Source: Cololabis saira (Eukaryota > Chordata > Actinopteri > Beloniformes > Belonidae). Taken from it: a DNA stretch of 64,000 bases. The translations under genes were made by a program, and so were the position numbers. Shown in pieces: positions 1 through 13,900 of the stretch. The notes under the pieces are model-generated. The model had not been told where the DNA came from, searched no databases, and saw only the letters and a list, made by a program, of their open reading frames with translations. The stretch spans positions 4,955,769-5,019,768 of the forward strand of contig NC_084610.1 in NCBI RefSeq assembly GCF_033807715.1, given 5' to 3'. The stretch's first letter is position 1; each line of letters starts with the position of its first letter.

Positions 1-556
1 CTTCTTTTTTTCCTTTTTTTCCTCTTTATTTCTTCCTTTTTGCTTTCCTTTTTAATCTCGACATTTTGACTTTTTTGTCGACATTTTGACTTTTTTCTCG
101 AGATTGTACTTCAACATTAATCTCGACATTTCGACTTTTTTCTCAACATTTCTTTTTTCCCTATTTTTCTTCTTTATTTCTTCTCTTTTTTTCCTGTTTT
201 TCTCTTTTTTTCCCCTTTTTTTCTTTTTTTTTCTTTTTTCTTCTCTTTTTTTCTTCCTTTTTCCTTTCCTTTTAATCTCGACATTTCGAATTTTTTCATG
301 AAATTTTGACTATTTCCTCGAAATTTTGACAATTTCCTTGAAATTTTGACTTAATTCTCAACATTTCGACTTTTTTCTCGAAGTGCATAATGAAAAAAAT
401 AAATCTCCCCCCAGTTATAACTAATATAGATACATGCAGCATGTGTTGTCTTCATTCTAAGGCTGATACAAGACTCATTTTTTGCGGCTCCAGACATATT
501 TGTTTTTTGTTTTTGGTCCAATTTGGCTCTTTCAACATTTTGGGTTGCCGACCCCT
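1..556 (+). mobile_element. hAT miniature element, family A copy 1 (left end outside window)
   Basis: The right end GGGTTGCCGACCCCTG (541-556) is the complement of the left ends of the other copies. The interior is an imperfect array of a 20-bp unit of the type GACTTTTTTCTCGACATTTC, plus T-rich sequence. It sits in the unc80 intron after exon 12. It has no transposase; the phenylalanine- or lysine-rich reading frames inside it are repeat artefacts. Confidence 0.8.
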
Positions 557-689
557 GCCCTAAATGAACAGAAACTGCTTGAAGAACTCTATATGATGAT
601 GCTTTTGCATTAAAAGCTTCGGATAGGCTAACTGACATTTTCCGACTCAACTGGAAGCATTAAAAGATGTAATTTAAAAAAGGCACACC

Positions 690-1540
690 TTCAACCAAAG
701 GGCCTCATTGCATGAAACAATGAGAGAACAATAATAATTTATGAACACCATAAAAGCACACAGCTCAGGAAGGACACAGCTGTGTCCAAGAGATGAAGGT
801 ACTTTGTAGTGAGATGTGCAAACGAACCCCAGAACAATAACAAAAGACCTTGTGGCTGAAATCACCAAGAGAGCATCATTATCTACAGTGAACCACCTTC
901 TGTACAGACATGAGCTGAAAGAGAGCGCCACTGCTCCAAGTTAACCATGAAAAATACTTAGAAAAAGACTTAAGAATCTTAATGACCTAAAACTTAATTG
1001 TGTGGTCATTTAGATTGTGATAATGTTTGCAGGAAAAGGGCTGGTTCTTGCAGACCTGGCAACACTATCAGCTGTGAAGTATGAGGGCATCATGTTGTGG
1101 AGCTGCTCTGCTGTTGGAGAAACTGGTAAACTCCCCAAAATAGGATGAGGAGGACGGAAGATTCTGGAGTGAAACTAAAGCATGTCTTTCGAGACCAGCC
1201 ATCAATTTAAACTTTAGGTGTGGGAAGGTTTTACAGATGGACGATCACCCCAATCACAGCTCCAAATGGTTGCAAAGTGGCTTAACGACATCAAAAGTAA
1301 GGTATTAGGAGATATTAGAGGACAAGCCAGGGCTGGACACTTGGGAGATAAAGTAAGAGGGTTCGGACACAAAGAGGACATTCATGCAGCTCTGAAACCA
1401 AAACTTCAGGAATATATTATGAGAAGCTCGTCAAGTTAAGCCAAGTTAAACAGTTGGAGGACAGTTCTACCAAAGACTAACCAAGGATGCATCAATGTTC
1501 TGCAAAAATTCTCATTCTGGCATCTTAACTGACCTAAAAC
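690..1540 (+). mobile_element. degenerate Tc1/mariner transposon relic
   Basis: Several stretches resemble fish Tc1 transposase DNA: AAAGACCTTGTGGCTGAAAT with a following TCATTATCTACAGTGAA, GATGAGGAGGACGGAAGATT, and a CGATCACCCCAATCACAG block followed by GCAAAGTGGC and GACATCAAAAGTAAGGTATT. No open frame survives. The family call is from memory of such elements. Confidence 0.6.
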
Positions 1541-1667
1541 AGGAAAACTTTACCCAACTGTCCGGTCAGGCATCGAGATTTGCCTTTTTGTGAAAAGTGT
1601 GCAGACGTTTGAGCAGAACTGTGTCTTTAGTGACATTAATAAAGGAGAGAGACCACGAGCCACCTAC

Positions 1668-1936
1668 GGTGAGATCCAGCATGCCGTTTTTCTGCACAAA
1701 GTTATTGGTTCCCTCGATGTTCTCTCCCTCCTCCAGGCAGGAGTAGTTGATGCAGGAGTCGGTGAGGCTGCGCGGCAGGTTGGCGCAGGCCAGCGGCTCC
1801 ACGGGGATCTCGGGCGGGGCCATGGGGCTGCACAGCTTCTTCATGTGCTCCGTGAAGAAGTCGGCATAGCCCACGTTGAAGGACGCCACAGTCGTGTTGA
1901 ACGCTGCCATGGTGATGGTGGAGATCTGAGATCGAA
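1668..1936 (-). CDS. unc80: unc80 coding exon 12 (residues 554-643)
   Basis: A 269-bp exon, VRSQISTITMAAFNTTVASF onward, then NVGYADFFTEHMKKLC, PLACANLPRSLTDSCINYS and NFVQKNGMLDLT. It is conserved with UNC80. The acceptor is TTCTGTCGTCCGAAG and the donor CTCACC/GTAGGT, phase 0. The next exon (expected VVLKAVYLVLNHD) is not in the remaining 1.7 kb, so it lies outside the window. Confidence 0.95.
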
Positions 1937-4900
1937 CTTCGGACGACAGAAGGACAGTTTTTAATCCAACACCAGTGTCAAAGCTCTGGGTTTTTGTTTT
2001 ATTTTACTGTCGTGTACTTTCAATTAGGATGAAACCTTTCTTTGATTCCTTCATGCTTTTTGCTGATTCCTTATTGTACACAGATGCATTTCAGTGGTTT
2101 ATTTTCCTAATTTTAACAGGAGATCGACTCACTTCTGGAGCCTAGTGGACACTCTAGGTACTGCACTATTTTCCACTTCCTTATTGATGTCAGGCTAACC
2201 AGGTGGATGTAACACCTTGGATAAACGTTAATATTGATGTCTGTGTGTGTAAATAACAGAACTACATGTATTTTAGTTCAGGACTGGCTTCCGTTTGCCA
2301 CTGATCTTTTCTCTTGGCAGTGAAGGGTGGATTAGAGACGAGAGCCGACACCGTTAACTGTGTTTGAGTAAGCGTTGTCCTATTTCTGCTGAGCTCAACG
2401 GGCCTCTGTGGAGTTGGATGCATCTGTTCTGCCTGTCGACTGCAACTGAGATGATATGCACTCTTTTTTTTTGTCGCTTTGTCCCTGAAACATTCATCAA
2501 ATAATTTTTTTGCTGATTAATAGTCCTAAGATCCCACTCCCGTCCTCTCCTTACCCTCTTTGACTGTGTTGTCGCTGTGGCTGTTGGAGTGGTCGGGCAT
2601 GTCTCGCAGCAGGGAGTGGTGGGAATGGGAGTGCTTGGCGCTCAGGCTGTCTGCATCCGCAGCCGTGTCTGTGCTGCCTCTGCGCGTGAATTTGCCTGGA
2701 AAAGCAACACGACACACATGAAAACACATGAAAACACATGAAAACACTCGCCCCTGTGGAGGAAGACCTTGACATTTAATCCTGTTTCCATACACTTTCC
2801 TAAAAAGTAAATTTATTCATGGATAGCCCCTTGAGATGAATCATCTCATTTTCGAGGTGGTCCAACAAAAAACATACAACACAGTACAAAACAGTTACAT
2901 ACAACATACATAATATATAAGGCTCTCACACACCAGTCCCCAAGACCCACCACACCCGAAAGAGCACAAGTAAATACTGCATATAGAGCAGTAATAGCCA
3001 CAAGAACAACAATATTCATATTAATAATAGTCATTATGATACAATATTTGAAGGAATATATATAAATATAATAAATATATAAAATAAATAAATAAAAATA
3101 AAATGAGAAGGCAATACCACTAGAGGCAACTACATGGTTTATTGAGGTTGGAATATAGTGAGTTTTTAAAAAGGTGTAATGAATAAGGTTTTCTTATATT
3201 TATAGGTAAGTTGTTATAATCTGACGGGGCTTTAAACTTAAAAGCACTTCAGCCAATTTCTTTAAATGTTAAAGGAACGAAAAAGAAGGGTTGCTGAGTG
3301 TTTCTAAGAGAATATGAGGATGTATGTGGAATCAGATATTGTTTTAAGTAAGATGGATAACTAAAGTGGATACATTGAATATGAGTTGGAGCCAGTGGTA
3401 TAAAGTGGTAAAAAGAGCAAAACGTGCAGCTCAGTGGATGCATGACCAGAGGGGTCATGGAAGCAAAAACTGTTAATGATGATGATGTTCTGGGTCTCTG
3501 GAAAGCGTCTAGATCAGGGGTCGGCAACCCGCGGCTTTAGAGCTGCATGCGGCTCTTTAGCGCCGTCCTAGTGGCTCCTGGAGCTTTTTCAAAAATGTTT
3601 GACCTTTTTTTCCCTTTTTTTCCTCTTTTTTTCTTCTTTTTTTCCCTTTTTTATTTTTTCTTCTTTTTTTCCTTTTTTTTCTTCCTTTTTCCTTTCCTTT
3701 TTAATCTCGACATTTCGACTTTTTTTTATGAAATTTTGACTTTTTTCTCGACATTTTGACTTTTTTCTTAACATTTCGACTTTTTTCACGAAATTTTGAC
3801 TTTTTTCTCAACATTTCAACTTTTTTCCCAACATTTCGACTTTTTTCTCAACATTTCGACTTTTTTCTCAAGATTGTACTTCAACATTAATCTTGACATT
3901 TCGATTTTTTTCTCGAAGTGCATAATGGAAAAAAAATCTTCCCCCAGTTCTAACTAATATAGATACATGCAGCATGTGTTACCTTCATTCTAAGGCTTAT
4001 ACATGACTTTTAATTTTTTGCGGCTCCAGACATATTTGTTTTTTGCATTTTTGGTCCAATATGGCTCTAAAACATTTTGGGTTGCCGACCCCTGGTCTAG
4101 AGACAACATCTGTTGTATTAGACTCTATACAAATAAAATTGAATTGAATTGAATTGAATGATGCAAAATGTGAACTAATCAAACAGTTTTAATGAACCAG
4201 CCTAATTCACGCGTTGAGAGTCAGAACCATCCAAGACTGGGACCGTCTGACTCCTGAGCCGTGCTGGAGGGGGAAGCTGGACTACAAACCGGTGACATTT
4301 AACCTGCTGTCGCTTACTAAAGGTCAGCCTGCTCACCCATGATGGTGGCCGGCCAGCCGCCCCGGTCCAGGGCCCGCCGGTCGTCGCCCAGGCCCGAGAA
4401 GCTGCCGAAGGAGAAGGTGCTGCGTGTGGGCGACACGTCCAGGTGGTCCTCGTGCAGCAGGAAGGGAACGCCCATGCGGCGCTGCCGCTTCTTCCCCGTG
4501 TGGTGGTACGGGATGGAGCCCTTCCTCTCTCGGTCCTCACGCCGGTTCTTAAACTGAAACACAGAAAAAAGGGATTTTAACTTCAATGTGAATGAACTAT
4601 GGACAAAAAATAAATCAATCTCATGAAGAACAAAAAAAATTAATGACGAAAAAAAACAATTGAATCCCAATTTAATATTTTTTTCTTAAAAACTGATCTC
4701 TTTTATCAATTTATTTATCTTTTATTTCAGTGTAATCCTTGTTTATACTCGAGTGTAAACTCAGAACCAGTCACCTTTACTTGTAATTTCACATAATTAT
4801 CCAACGAAATCTGTTTCTGAACACTTTTGAGACAAGAAATAAACTCTTCGGCTGCAGAATGAAGATTACATTGTTTGTCCCGACATTTGGAAAAATATGT

Positions 4901-7900
4901 GAATTCTGTGATGAAGACTGGAAGATCATCACTATCCAGTGTTGGTAACGCGTTTCTGTACCATTAAAGTACTTTAAACAATTACTAACAGGATATTAAT
5001 AGTAAAATGACCATTTCAAGGAAAATAATTTGTAAAATAATTTTATAGAAAAAAGATAGACTGGACAGCGCAGACAAAAGCTCAAATATATGATGAAGAA
5101 AATATAAAAATATATGATAAAAAAAGCTCTGAAAGCAATAAAACTGTTTTGTGCATTGATAAAAACCCATTTTGTTGGGTCTTGTTACCATTTAATGTTT
5201 TTGTACACATAAATGGATTTATTTTGTTGCATACTTGCTATTTTTTAATCCTTTTATCTTATAGATTTGTTATTTTTTGTATCACTCATTCTTATTGTCT
5301 AATCCAGAGGCAGGAAAATCACAAATCGCTGATAAAAACATCTATTTTTGAATGTTTGACCGTTGAAAGGGCCACGTGGTGTGTTTGTAACCTTCTTGAA
5401 GATGTTCATGCCCAGGTCGGAGGACAGATCGGGGACGGCCTGTCGACGCAGATTTGTGAGGGACACCTTTGCAAAGGTCTCTGTGCTCAGAGATTTTCCC
5501 TCTTCGTTGCACTTCAGACTCATATCCTGCAAAAAAAGCAACACAAAGCATGAAAGACGCAGCAGACAGAGCCCCAACACGACAAAACATGACCACCATC
5601 CCTGCTCTCCTCTCAGAGGTGTCAAGTAACGAAGTAAAAATACTTTGTTTCCTTATTTAAGTAGAAATTATGGTTATCTATACTTCACTGGAGTAATTAT
5701 TTTTCAGATGACTTTTTACTTTTACTCCTTACATTTTCACGCAATTATCTGTACTTTTTACTCCTTACATTTTAAAAACAGCCTCGTTACTCTATTTCAT
5801 TTCGGCCTTTAAAACAAAACTATCCAGTTAAATTGCTCCATCCGGATAGAGTGAATTTGGTTGTGGTTGTTTCAGATGTTCTTGTCCAGTTTTGTTCTTA
5901 CATCCGTTCCCTCAGATTCCTGCAACTAAACTTGGATGTACATTCCAATAAAGGTTAGGATAAATGATAACATGCCTCTGAAGTTTGACTTTTTGCACCA
6001 TTACAATACTTATAGGCAAATAGTCATCATATCTCCTGCTCTCTGAAACACATGTTAATGCTCAATAGTACACATATATGGTTCTTTAATATATTTGCAT
6101 TATACTAAGATGCATTCATTTTCAATGGCTTTTGTCCTTAATGGCTTTTTTCCCCCTTACATTACTTTTACTTTTATACTTTAAGTAGTTTTGAAACCAG
6201 TACTTTTATACTTTTACTTGAGTAAAAAACTTGAGTTGATACTTCAACTTCTACAGGAGTATTTTTAAACTCTAGTATCTATACTTCTACCTGAGTAACG
6301 AATGTGAATACTTTTGACACCTCTCCTCCTCTCGTCTCCCTCCAACTACCTGAGTCTTGTGGGTGTTGACCAGCGAGGGCGTGGCCGCCACCATGGAGCT
6401 GCTGCGGGGGCGAGGCAGCGGCGCCACCAGGGGCTCGGGGGCGCGCTCGGGTCTCTCCTCCAGGATCTGCCTCAGACGCTGCAGGTAGAACATCAAGGCC
6501 CAGTGGACGCCCTCCTCCATCCAGTGGGGCTGCAGCAGGCAGCGCAGCACCGCCACGTCAAAGTAGGTGGCGTAGCGCGCACGCTGGGAGAGGGAGGCCG
6601 GCAGGCCGCCGGGGGCTGAGGTCCTGGAGGAGGAGAAGGAAAGATATCAATAAGACAGCAGAAGCTGCAGGAACGGCCTCAGGATGGCTGTGGATCACCA
6701 GGGAAAAGGAGTGGGCTAATGCTACTTCAGGGGTCGGCAACCCAAATTGTTGAAATAGGCATATTGGACCAAAAACACAAAAAACAAATATGTTTGGAGC
6801 CGCAAAAAATGAAAAGTCTTGTACAAGCCTTAGAATGAAGGCAAATGGCGAAAGGCAAAATGTCAAGAAAAAAGTCGAAATGTCGAGAAAAGTCAAAATT
6901 TCGAGAAAAAAGTCGAAAATGTTGAGAAAAAAGTCAAAATGTCGAGATTAATGTTGAAGTACAATCTCAAGAAAAAAGTCGAAATGTCGAGAAAAAAGTC
7001 GAAATATCGAGATTAAAAAGGAAGAAAAAAGAAGAAAGAAGAAAAAAAAGAAGAAAAAAATAAAAAAAGGAAAAAAAAGTTCAAACATTTTTGAAAAAGC
7101 TCCAGGAGCCACTAGGGCGGCGCTAAAGAGCCTCATGCAGCTCTAGAGCCGCGGGTTGCCGAGCCCTGTGCTACTTGGATGCAGGCCGGGAATTGATCAC
7201 TCCTGATCGGGTCACCTGGGAGAGGGGGGTCTAAAGTTGAAAGACCCAAATCCAAGTGCAGGAGATGTTGGATTGAAACCAGAGGTGTATAATCCAGGGG
7301 CCATAAAGTAAAAATCCTGTCAAGCAACCATCACTAAATTAGCTCCTCTGCAGGTAAATGGTAGGTTGTTAGTGAAAACCCCTGTTCTAAATGTACTGGC
7401 TGATCCAGAAACATGGCAGCGTTTTTACTTTATGGTAGCTGGATTAAACACCTCTTGAGCTTGTGCTTTAATGTTTTTTCAAAAATAGTTTTGAATCAAT
7501 CTTAAATTAAGACCAATTTGAAATTGGGTCAGTCTCAAAGCACCATTAGTCAAATCATTTTCTTTACATTAAGCTGATATTTGCTCATTAAAACATATAC
7601 CTGTGGATCAGCCAGTACATTTAGAACAGGTGTTTTCACTAACAACCATCTACCTGCAGAGGAGCTGCTTTAGTGATGGTTGGAACAACTGCTGGACTGG
7701 ATTTTTACTTTATGGACCTGGATTATACACCTCTGATTGGAACTAAAATCAAACAGGAGCAGACTGATGGGTTGGCTGATATTCAGAAAGGACTTTGCAG
7801 AGGCAAGATGAACAATGAATGCTGGGACCAATGCACCAGACAAGACCCCTCAAGATGATGTTTAGACTGCCCAAATGGGAGGTTTTATTTCGATTTTATT

Positions 7901-10900
7901 TAACCAGGTAAGTCAGGTGAGAACAGTTTCTCATTTACAATGACAACGTGGGCAAAGAGTCAAGCACATACAATCACAGTGTATGAATGGGATGAATGAA
8001 TGAGTGTTTAAGTGTTTGCTGCAGATGATTCCAACCACTAGTAGCAGCCAACTGAAATGAATTAAGGCCAAAGGAGGTGCAGGCTTTTGGAAAGACCAGT
8101 TTAACGTAACTGCTTCAATGAAGGTTCCGATTACTGATGTTGATATTAAGTAGTGAGCCAAGATATGAAGGGGTGCTTCCAGTGATGGTTTTGTAGATGA
8201 AATGATACCAGTCTACCAGTACTCGAGTTGTAAAACGAAATCAGGGGGGATGGTGGATTTTATCATATGGGGACAGATAATTTGTGCTGATTACAAATAA
8301 TATAATACAAATAATAGCAGTGACCACAACACCTGCAGAAATACTGCAGGAATGACATAGCAGCAGTTAAATGCAGCTTTCTGTAAGCTTTAAATATCCA
8401 CTGGGCTTACATCAAATACATCAAAACACAACAATAAAAAACACCTTTCTGAACTTATTAATATGACTCTGTCCTTCACAGGATAAGTAACATGGATCAC
8501 TGCAAAAACTCAAAATCTTAACAAGAATATTTGTCTTATTTCTAGTTAAAATGTCTCATTTTAGTAAAAATAATCTCATCACTGGAGAAAACAACAATTT
8601 TCACCTGTTTCAAGTAGATTTTCATTTGAAATAAGTAGAAAAATCTGCCAGTGAAACAAGATTTTTTTGCTTGTAATAAGAAGATAAATCTTGTCCCACT
8701 GGCAGATTTTTCTACTTATTTCAAGTGAAAATTTACTTGAAACAGGTGAAAATTGTCAAATAAGTTATTTTTCTGGTGATGACTCTAAATGTTGAAATAG
8801 CAGTAAAACCACATTCATTGATGAAATGACATAAGGGATGGAAAGGGGGGATGGCAGTTTTACAGGGGGGATGATTTGGACCGTTTTTATTTCAGGGGGG
8901 ATGCCACCCCCCCTCATCCACCCTCAACTCCAGTACTGAGTCTACGGGAGTGAAGTGAAACCAGATGAGATGCAAAACAAGCGGACAAACCCCAGAAGAA
9001 ACCAGTGGTGACAGATGAAGAGATCCCAGGAGACAGCAACATCAAGAAGAAGGAAGATGAGAAGTTGGAGAAATTTCAAGGATTGACAAAGGACGTAGAA
9101 AAGACAACAGGAACAGCTCGAGCTCTCCTGGGGGGATCCCCAAACTGGGAGAGTGGCTCTAATAGATACACACTTGACATCCGTTAAGAAAGACACAAGG
9201 AGATCCTGAGCAGAGCCCCCAAGCTCAGAAGACCATTTTCAACTCTCAGACACAAGTTCAGCTTCAACATCAGCTGAGCTTGTTTAAAGAAGCTTCTCGT
9301 AGATCAGGGGTCGGCAACCCGCGAATCTAGAGCCGCATGCGGCTCTTTAGCGCTGCCCTAGTGGCTCCTGGAGCTTTTTCAAAAATGTTTGACCTTTTTT
9401 CTTTTTTTTTCTTTTTTTCCTATTTTTCTCTTTTCTTCTTTTTTCTATTTTTTCTTCTTTTTTCCTTTTTTTCTTCTCTTTTTCCTTTTTTCCTTCCTTT
9501 TTTCATCTTGACATTTCTAATTTTTTCACTAAATTTTGACTATTTCCTTGACATTTCGACTTTTTTCTCAACATTTTGACTTTTTTCACGAAATTTTGAC
9601 AATTTCCTTGAAATTTTGACTTTTTTCTCAACTTTTCGACTTTTTTCTCAACATTTAGACTTTTTTCTCGACATTTGGATTTTTTTCTCGACATTTCGAC
9701 TTTTTTCTCAACATTTTGACTTTTTTCACTAAATTTTGACAATTTCCTCGACTTTTCGACTTTTTTCTCAACATTTCGAGTTTTTCTCAACATTTTGACT
9801 TTTTTCTCGAAGTGCATAATGAAAAACAAAATCTCCCCCCAGTTATAACTAATAAAGATACATGCAGCATGTGTTGTCTTCATTCTAAGGCTTATACAAG
9901 ACTTTTTGCGGCTCCAGACGTATTTTCTTTAGGTCCAATATGGCTCTTTCAACATTTTGGGTTGCCGACCCCTGTCGTAGGTGATATATTAACCACGATG
10001 TTGCTTCCACTGACCAAACCACCAAGCATAAAAGGGAAAAAGAAATAAGAACTAGAACAAATTGATGTTTGTAAGGTTCATTAAATCTCCCCAAACACTA
10101 ATAATTGATCTCCCTCTGCACTTTTACACAATATATCACAGCCTTTCCTGTTAAGTCCACCTTGCATCAGCGGACTGCAACACGTCCTCATTAAAGCATG
10201 AAAGGGAGGGCGGTAAACAAGGGCAGAGGAGCCCTTCAGCATCATCGGGAGTGCAGCAGGGAGACAGGGAGCCTAGGCCTACGTGATTCCACTATAAATA
10301 AGCTGGAATGAAGGTCAGCGGTTGGTGTGCTGCCGGGCGTTCGGAGCAGAAACATATTGATGCCATAAGAGGAGGGATGAGAGAGAGGGGGACAGAAGAC
10401 GGCATTTAATCTAGCCTTGGCTGTGATAAACGGAGCAGGAAGAGGAGGTCGATATCTACATGAATCACTTTGAGAGCGGGCGGCGGGGTGGAGAGGGGGG
10501 CGGTATCGTGTTTCTCCGTCTCAACAACGCTCGCTCGCTCAGACACACACACACTCTGCCTACTGCTGTTGTGTCAGGTTGCCAAGGAGACCGAGTGACG
10601 ACAGCCACCCCAGGCCATCCAGTCCCCGACACTATGCGGTAAGAGGGAGAGAGAGAGGGAGAGGGAGACCGACTTGGCAGGTAGTGGTTGCCATGGAAAC
10701 TGCTTCAGCATCAGCAGCGCAGCGAGAGGTGCGGATTGCAGTGCCACCATATGAATAAGCTGCATTAATCAGAGGTCCTGCTGCCGGAAAACGATGATAT
10801 CTGGGCAGTGCGGCGCCGACGTGCGTGCACGGGAGGGCGACGAGCAGATGCAGATGGGAACCGGCCCTTTGAGCTGGAAACAAAGACTTGAGATGACGAG

Positions 10901-13900
10901 ATATTTGATTAGATTAGACTGCAGTCTGCTGGTGCACCGCTCTGTTTTCATTCACCCGTACGGCACAAATCCACCAACTAAATCCCTCTTGGCACGCCGG
11001 GCTTATCAAAATTCTCTCCTGCCACACTCCACATTTACATCCACCTCCCTTTTGCTCGCCGACTGTGCACAGAATTCCCAAGACAAACACATAAGGAAAG
11101 CAAACAATCTGTGTTTGAGCGTGTGAAGAAAAACAGATGGGACTAATCTTTCCCTTCCTACTCTACCATGTGACTCGTGTGAGGATTTTTCCAGGCGTTT
11201 CTGATTGTCAGTCAGTTGCTGGATGTCAGGAGGATCATGGGAAGCGTTGGAGAGACTTGTCTGGTTGTCACAAAGAGACGAGATGAGTAACGGAGGCTAA
11301 TGCAGCTCCTTCTGCGTCACGTCACCCCTCAACCCACCGGTTCAGGTGGATCAATACACTGTGGCAGGATATTTACATCTTGTTTCCAGCACCTTCACAG
11401 TTAAAGGGGACCTATTATGAAAAACAGGTTTTTCTTGCTTTAACATATATAAAGGTCTCCCCTCAGCCTGGCAACTCAGAGAAGGAGGAAAGCAACCAAA
11501 TTCTGCAGTGTCTGTACAGCCGCCCGGATGAGCCGTCCAGTGTCATGTGACTTCTACGAGCCGTTCAGATTCTGCTCCTGTCGTTACGTCACGACAGGAG
11601 CAGAGGTTTGGCCTCCGATGCGTGAAACCACGCCCACAACTATAAAATCGTGTAACTGCATGAGAGCGTCCGACTATCGTAGCACTGCGTGACATCGGAC
11701 GCTCTCTGTCCATCTCCCTCCAGCAGCTGCCACTTTATTGAGGTTTTTGTAGTGAAATGAGGAGGAATCATAGAGATAACTTCTCATTTCAACTAACTGG
11801 ATCAGCCGTTCCTCATCCGTGACCGTTTCCTACAGCGCTTTCAACCGGCTTTCAACGTGAGCAACAGGAAGAAAATAGAAGCAGGGCGTCCGACAAATGT
11901 TCAGCTCAAAACGGCGCACCGCGTCGCTGCGGCCAGTTAGGACAGTCCAATAGAAAATAATGCAATGGAATTGATTTTGTCGCTGGCGCTCGCTTGCATC
12001 GCATGCAGTTAGGACATGGTGTAAAGGCTGATTTATGGTTCCGCGTTACACCAACGCAGAGCCACGCCGTATCCTACGGCGTAGCGTCGATTTAACGCAG
12101 AACCATAATTCAGGATTAACTCCGTTGGGCGGAGTTTCCGCCATTTTTTCGTAGCGGTGTATCACGTTATTCAGGCAGCCAATCAGCACAGAGCCTCATT
12201 ATCATAGCCCCGCCCACTCAGAATCCTGCATAGATAATGAGATTAGAAATGGTAAACATAAAGACATGGCCCACTGGCTGAATTTCTAATTTATTTAGCA
12301 AAAACAATCAAAAGCTTGTTTTTAAGACATTCAAGGCCTGTTTAAAATAGACATTAAATGCCATAATAAGTCCCCTTTAACTTCCATTGCCAACCAGCTC
12401 GATCACCCACTGATCTGCTTTTACTGGGACTAAAAAGCGACTGGCCTGGCTCTCCGCGGGGCAGGCCGGGTCACGCCAGACCAGAGACGCCGCCAGCGCG
12501 GGACATGTGGCGCGTTACTTCAGCGTAATTACCCCGCTTATGAGGGCAGACGTCAGATGGGTGCTGGAGGAGCGGGGAGAGACAAGAGCCCGGCGTGAGC
12601 CGAGGAGGCGGAGAGCCGCCTAAGGCCATGGGTTACAGATGAGCAGCCGGGGATGTTCATATATACCCCAGCGACGCTGTCACAAGGATTAACGCTCAAG
12701 CATCAACAAGAAGACGGCACCAGCTCGGTGTTAGTCTGGGTCACTCGTTTATAAAGAAATACATAAAAACAACACTTCTGAAACGACTCAGCCTGCAGCC
12801 TGCAGCTACTGAATCATGGGGGAATGATGTGAAATCAGTAAGTTAAATAAACGACACACTGTCATTAATAAACCATTCTGGTGGAGTTCATTAAAACAGG
12901 ATTATTTATCAACAGCTGACATCATTATTTCATTCATCATTGAGTTGCAGACCTGAAAGCTGCTACGTGGCTCAGATGTTGTTCAGAGGTGAAGGTTTTT
13001 ACCCAGGTATCAACACGTTTGACCCAAACACATCTGCTGTTTTCTTCGGTTCACATTTGTCTATTGACTCCTTCTAGAAATACAGGACTGTCTCAGAAAA
13101 TTAGAATATTGTGATAAAGTTCTTTATTTTCTGTAATGCAATTAAAAAAACAAAAATGTCATACATTCTGGATTCATTACAAATCAACTGAAATATTGCA
13201 AGCCTTTTATTATTTTAATATTGCTGATAATGGTTTACAGTTTAAGATTAAGATTCCCAGAATATTCTAATTTTTTGAGATATGATATTTGAGTTTTCTT
13301 AAGCTGTAAGCCATGATCAGCAATATTAAAATAATAAAAGGCTTGCAATATTTCAGTTGATTTGTAATGAATCCAGAATGTATGACATTTTTGCATTACA
13401 GAAAATAAAGGACTTTATCACAATATTCTAAGAAATAATTTCTGAGACAGTCCTGTATAACTCCTAATATTCCTTAAAACTAGTCAAAATGTCCTATTTA
13501 AGAAATGTATTTTGCTAAAGTGATAAGAAATATTTTATTGAGTAGAAATCAATAAAATATTTTTTTTTTCAAGGAAAATCTTTGAAGAATTTTCTTCAAA
13601 CAAGTTTTTTTGTTTACTTTTTTAGAAATTAGTTTTTATTGTGCAACAATTGATTATTGTTAATACCCATTATCTTTTTTATGAGCTGTCTCTATCAGAT
13701 GTGTCTGAATTTACACTGGTCAACATCTGGAGAAGCAAAAAAGCGCGGTGGACGCACTTGACTGCTGACCGCAAGCTCCGAGTCCGCCTCATTAAGCAAC
13801 GTAAGAAAGTAAATACCTTGTTTCAAGGAAATTTGGAGACTGTTTTGTCTAGTTTTCTAAATTCTAGTCAAGAAATGTTTTCTTACACCATCAGAAGGTG

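Noticed and set aside
1..370. Regularly spaced repeats that might suggest a CRISPR-like array
   Set aside because: The unit is contiguous with period 20 and there are no unique spacers; the context is a eukaryotic hAT element.
9503..9883. Lys-rich frame resembling a coiled-coil protein, and Phe-rich frames in the other hAT copies
   Set aside because: The 20-bp repeat unit translates as a 20-residue periodic peptide in any copy; it lies inside a non-autonomous element without a promoter or homology.
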